This document shows, one piece after another, positions 59,151 through 64,000 of a DNA stretch of 64,000 nt (its first letter is position 1; each line of letters begins with the position of its first letter). This DNA is from Glossina fuscipes (lineage: Eukaryota > Arthropoda > Insecta > Diptera > Glossinidae). Under the pieces are notes generated by a model. The model was not told where the DNA came from and did no database searches. It worked only from the letters and a program-made list of their open reading frames with translations. Made by a program: the position numbers and the translations under genes. The DNA is taken from NCBI RefSeq assembly GCF_014805625.2, contig NW_024006382.1:1-64000 (forward strand). The letters run 5' to 3'.

Positions 59151-61990
59151 ACTATAAAGTCAGGATAAGTGGGTGCAATTTTCAGTGCGGTAAGACCATA
59201 GCTTGATTAGGATTGACGCTTCGCTTGACGCTTGATCGGGCATATATCTTCCAGGCAGCGGGTTATGTTCTATGAATCTTTCCGCACTTTTTTCTCTCCA
59301 ACCGCCAGCGTATGCATCGTGTTCGTACATGTATAGAGTTTACGCATTACATATTTAAGGGATTGTTTATAGAAGCTGCTTGTACTATTTTTAAAACAAT
59401 GAAATTGAAACGAATTAAATATTTTATTTAAATATTTTTTATTTATTTAAATATTTTTTAAATATTAAAATTTAAACATTTCTTTTTGATGGGGAAAACA
59501 CCATTCAAATTCAGCATTGGCTTGAAGAGTGTTATAGCAACTCTTCTATATTGGAAGCAACTATTTGCAATGTACGACCGAAAGATATTAAAATCTAGCT
59601 TACGTTGAAGCTGAAATTGGACTTTCCAGTAAGGTTTGAAATCTTTCTTCGTGGCATGAAATTTCGAAATCTAAGAAACAAGCCAAGGTTCCATCCAAAG
59701 CTACTAAACTCTCCTAGATATAGCACATCACACAATTAGTTTATAGGATGACACGCAGATGTAGGAAGACCTTTGACAAATTTAGCATTAATAGCATTAA
59801 TCTTCTAAAAGTCATATCGAGTTGTGAACAATTGCAATGGAGTATGGAAAACATTCATCCCAGTCAGATATAAGTTTTTCCTTATTAGAAGCTAAATTCT
59901 ATTCGATAGACTTAACCATTGTTAGATGATTGAAATTTAAATTGCTTAGCCTCACCAATAAACTCTTTATAGCGTTTTAGTGCTGCGAGAATTCTAGGCG
60001 TTAGTCAACCATTTATTACCCCAGAGATGGGCTCTGGCTTGCTATGTAATAACAGTTTATTGTTGCAAGCTTCAAAGAATTGAAAAATTTACTACAAAGG
60101 ATGACTTTTTATTCGTTGGGTTACGTTGGGTTTTCCGCATTACACTCAGACTAACTTTCGTTTCATATTAGAAAGGGAGGAAGGTAACGACTTCTTAATC
60201 AACTAAACAGTTGCAAGACAACGGAGTTACATCGGGCTAAGAAAATTACAGGCTGTTGAACCTATAAGCCATAGGATTGATAAATTTACTGAGATATTAG
60301 AAGACAGCATTTTATTAAAGAGATTCTTGATACCCTTTACATTTCCTCTCTTTTTATTGTAAAATATTTCTGTTTGAAAGATTTTTCAAGGCGATAGATG
60401 CGCGCTTAGTTCGGTGTGTTCTCGAGTTTTTCTATTGGCACAAATGTACCAATTTGAACGTGTGATCACAGCTTGTATACGTCAACGATTTTAAGCGCAT
60501 TCATCTGCTACAGATGTTTGCTATTGAAAGAAAGTAAAATACACCTACAACAGCAAATTTCCAAAAATCAAGAACAAAAAAAAAAAATATAAAGAGACAA
60601 AAAGTATTAATCCATATGGTGTCTATGGGAGCAGAACGTTCCCAGTTGATTTGTAAGTAAATTGGTTCTGCTCAGCATATACATGTTTACGACTATTTTT
60701 ATGGTTTTGAATATTTACACGCAAACTAACAAGGTTTCACTAGCTATAAGTTTGAATGGGTATTCGCACACCTGAATCTAGCAAATACTAAACAACAATA
60801 TTAAGTTTATATGCACTGCAAAATTTTACATACATTGCTATTGTACATATATACATACATACATACATACATACATACATACATAGATATATACCATATT
60901 TGCTATTACTAGACACGTTACACGCAGATATGCATTCATTTTCAATTCATAAATATTCATTTGAACACTCTAGCGACTATTTATACACATGTTTGTGTAT
61001 ATGTATTACATGTATAACAACAAGATATTGTGTAACATTTTTGAATGCATGCATTAAGACTCACAAAATTTTCTGAATATAAGCATGTACTCATAGGTAT
61101 ATATATATATATATATGTACATATGTATATATATATGTATATATATATATGTAGGCGGTTTAAAATGAAATAGCAGACTAAACATCATTGTGCGATGGTA
61201 ATGCCACTGCTGCAATTCACCTTAACAGCATCGTTAACTACACTTATCACAAATCTCTATAGGGAAATAATTTATATAACTATATCTCTCTCTTTGTCCT
61301 TCTCTTCTCTTCTTCGTCCCGTCTATGACGCCAGATTAAAATGGGAAATAAACATTAATAGACAGACAAGTCGACCGATAGCGGCAGTCTATGGTCCATT
61401 TGTTCTCTTAATTCACATTACATCAAGATGCATATAAGCCGACACATATACATAAGTAATTTCCTATAATTGCTATGGTTACGTTTTCCTTTGTATTCTG
61501 TTGTATTCCATTGTATTTAAAAATGAAACAACACAATACTTAATAAGAATTTATCGATGTGTATAGGTTGCTACCATGCAGTACCAGAGCGAATCAAAAG
61601 TACTGTGAGAGTATATTCTGAGCGCCACATTTATTGAAGGTCAAACGTTGTGCACTATTTTCCATTTAACGCTATAGTAGTTCTCTTAGCCCCTTTATAA
61701 TATTCGCAAAAACATTTTCGACTACTCCTGGCGATTAGTAAATTAGTTGCATCATATATATATATATGTCTTACTTAATTTCTGTTAGTCCGTTTACTTG
61801 CTTTTTTTCGTCTATCTTCCTTATTTCTTCTGAGTTGAACTAAAACATCTGATTGAAGATCGAATAAAATGAAAACCAAAAATCATGGTCTAGAGCATAT
61901 TAAGCCAAGAACTTTCCCGTAATTTGCATTTGTATTGACAACATACTTGCTATTACTCAACTACTATTACGGCCTGTAAATGAAATTATC
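59151..61990. other. Non-coding stretch
   Basis: A SINE-head stub ('tcagtgcggtaagacca') is at about 59181. A frame near 59490-59560 faintly resembles a mariner N-terminus but is too short to call. TA-rich arrays lie at 61098-61152, and (CATA)n at 60851-60885. Confidence 0.4.
60851..60885. repeat. (CATA)n microsatellite
   Basis: About eight tetranucleotide units. Confidence 0.95.
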
Positions 61991-61993
61991 TTT

Positions 61994-63060
61994 ATTACAC
62001 CCTACAGAACTACTAGTGCAAGGTAGGTTAAGCTCGTGCATATATACGCCTTGGACAGATTGACTCCCTGTTATTCCGCTCGATCTAGAATTATTTTCTG
62101 AATCAATTCTGAGCCGATCTAAGCTTGTCGGTCCGGCTGATATCGGTTCAAGTAAAATTTTCAAGTTGTTTTGATGTAATTAGGCAGACTGACGTGTTTC
62201 GATTCAAGGTTGAACGGTACTGAAAATCTTTCGCATCGGAGCACCTTTTGGATCATTTTCCATATAAAGTTTCTTATCGAAAAATTGTTCCAGGAATAAC
62301 CGTATTAAAGCCGATGTGGTATAGGGTGTTTAGGTGGCGGAACGTGGTCCACTATATTTTTCTTACTTGAAATAGTGCCTCATTTTGATTCAATCGTACG
62401 AAAGAAAATATCGTAATTATTACAATTCCAAAAATCGCTTAATAATAGTATTTCGGCATTTTAAATTGTTGTTAAAACTTTGGAGCGGATGTAGCAATTT
62501 ATTGAACCGCTTTTCATATAACCTTTGCTACGAAAACTGAAGCTTCTTTTCAATTCTTCATGATGAGAATTCGTTCAAAATAATAATTTGGTATAAAAAT
62601 TAACCTTAGCGAATTTTGAACATGTAGATCTATTTTTCGGTTCGCAGATTCTAATCACAATTACAGATTTATAGGCTAAAAAGCTAAGTTTGAAAATTTG
62701 CACTCAACAGATCATGATCATAGGGAATTTGGTTTACACGGATCTGTTTTCTAGACCGTACCATATATAAGGGCTCTGCTGAAAGCAAATCCTTCTATAG
62801 CGACAAAGCCTAATTTGTGCTTTGTTGTGGCGGAAGCAGTAGAAATATAATAAAATCTTTTACCAAGTAATATAAGTTTGCTAAATTTAGGCCACATTGA
62901 CGTGTGAGTATCCTCCAGTATTAGGACTTTCATCAAACTTACTGATTTTCATAAACGTAATGTACAATTATTTTGTATTCTTAATTAAGCGAGGTGATGT
63001 GAAGTGTCTGATGGGTGAGCTTGCCCGACTATAGCATTCTTACTTATTATTTTTGTAGTC
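61994..63060 (+). mobile_element. Family A long form, most complete
   Basis: The head 'attacaccctacagaactact', 'tgagccgatctaagcttgtc', 'ttgatgtaattaggcagact' and a GTCY stub are followed by an early pseudo-end at about 62320-62375. The 600-base extension shared with 34.6 kb comes next, and then the terminus 'ggtgagcttgcccgactata' with 'gcattcttactta'. There is no open frame longer than chance. It is the reference copy for the long form. Confidence 0.65.
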
Positions 63061-63109
63061 GATTCTTTGGCTAATGTAGAATGAGCGCTAGCAGCTAACA
63101 TAAATGAAA

Positions 63110-63205
63110 CAACAAATAACAAAATTATATTCGTTTGTGATCGAGTTTTTTTTATATCTTTCCGAGCGTTGCAAACATTGTGAAAAAACAAGTATACCCC
63201 TCAAC
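63110..63205 (-). mobile_element. Family B solo-end derivative
   Basis: The B terminus 'aacaaataacaaaattatat', a degenerate hairpin (63129-63146) and 'ttttttatatctttccg' are joined directly to the opposite B end 'gcgttgcaaacattgtgaaa'. The whole interior is deleted. Confidence 0.6.
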
Positions 63206-63605
63206 CTGCGATGTTGGATTTAACAATTTATCTACAGAAAACCATCATCAACCGAAAATAAAACCCAAAAGAGAAACTTTAAAAATTAATTAAATTAAAA
63301 GTTCATTCTTACAACGACACTGACTGCGTTCAATTGGGTGCTAGTATCTAGGAATACGTTCTTAAATTTACTTAACGAAATAACACATTATAAACATCGT
63401 TGGCAGTCTCAGCGTAAATCATCGTTTACCGAGAGAACGGAAACTAACACTTTAACTGCCACGATACCCTTCAAGACAGATATTTCTTCGTGGAAGCCAA
63501 CGACGAGTTAATTCCTATACTGATACGAGCTGTCGTTTGTTGCAGCACCGCTATAGATAGCATTTAAAATCGTTAGTGGAGACGAGTGCATCACATTTAC
63601 GATTC
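63206..63605. other. Non-coding stretch
   Basis: I see no gene or repeat. It is slightly less AT-rich at 63310-63600. Confidence 0.45.
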
Positions 63606-63609
63606 TTAT

Positions 63610-63960
63610 GTTGTTATATCCTACAGGTGCTCTGTTGTACAAAGACATATTAAGTTTGTGCGGATGTATACAATGCACACAAGAATTTGATGTAGACCAG
63701 ACGATTCAAAATCATTTTCTATATTGATTTAAAATTGGCTGTCCGTCTGTCCGTCTATCATACTTTTGTTCAACCTACAGGCAGTAATTTTGTAGATATA
63801 TTTATGAAATTTGGTATACTGGTCTTGGCCCAAAGACGATATGAATGATAATGCTTTAGATCGGACTATTTTGCCGACAACTTCCCATATAGCGACTTGT
63901 TTTGAAAAATCATTACATGAATATGAGTCGAGTAGTGTAGGGCATAAAATCAAATTATAA
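63610..63960 (+). mobile_element. Family A repeat, short form
   Basis: 'catattaagtttgtgcggat', a GTCY tract at 63738-63757, 'aaatttggtatactgg', 'cttggcccaaagacgatatg', 'cttagatcggactattttg' (with one base less) and 'gagtagtgtagggcataaaa' are in family A order. This is one of the best-preserved heads. Confidence 0.65.
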
Positions 63961-64000
63961 TTACCCAAGCGTGGATAAGTAAACACTGTTTACTGAAAAA

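Noticed and set aside
59490..59570. A peptide resembling a mariner N-terminus (contains IQIQHWLEECYSNS)
   Set aside because: Only about 25 residues fit and the following sequence does not continue the family. It is too little to call.

Overview
The window is AT-rich (roughly two thirds A+T by eye) eukaryotic DNA. It has no operons, no Shine-Dalgarno-led genes, no rRNA or tRNA genes and no CRISPR array. The repeats point to a higher fly, most likely a tephritid fruit fly: non-autonomous elements with GTCY-type microsatellite cores and a terminal hairpin (DINE-1/mini-me-like, Helitron-related), a decayed mariner transposase, a decayed LINE reverse transcriptase, and tRNA-derived SINE-like copies with a pol III B box. 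The species is an inference from recalled repeat signatures, not from a search. I see no intact, recognisable protein-coding gene. The window fits intergenic DNA or the inside of a very long intron.

Layout. Bases 1-180 are GC-rich, closed in all forward frames, and carry an initiator plus MTE arrangement at the spacing of a fly core promoter; they may be a first exon or 5' UTR whose intron fills what follows. From 0.2 to 16 kb the DNA is mostly featureless, with several repeat copies, four coding-like fragments (1.55, 6.1, 7.9 and 10.3 kb), a threefold repeat array at 12.1-12.8 kb, a LINE reverse-transcriptase remnant at 14.1 kb and a nested repeat at 14.7-15.6 kb. A mariner pseudogene lies at 16.5-17.1 kb. 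From 17 to 31 kb there are scattered repeats, including a SINE-like copy inside a DINE-like copy at 21.5-22.0 kb.

Bases 31.4-33.1 kb are the most gene-like part. They hold a GC-rich insert flanked by 36-bp direct repeats and containing a nested stem-loop, then a 131-nt open block bounded by good splice sites, then two related acidic, serine-rich peptides. A 36.6-37.0 kb minus-strand open frame also looks protein-derived. From 37 to 64 kb, repeat families A and B recur about every 2-5 kb, with a SINE-like cluster at 54.2-54.9 kb, a possible LTR-type promoter at 45.5 kb, two perfect palindromic transcription-factor-type sites (41.46 and 50.34 kb) and several microsatellites.

Naming used below. 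Family A begins near a 'cacttgtgatacaag' motif, has a GTCY tract, and ends in 'actatagyrttttcacttg'. A longer form carries about 600 extra bases. Family B begins 'ttgtcaaaacgtttgcaac', has two GTCY-bearing halves, and ends in a 7-bp hairpin followed by 'ataattttcttacttg'. Repeat boundaries were found by eye and are good to perhaps 10-30 bases.
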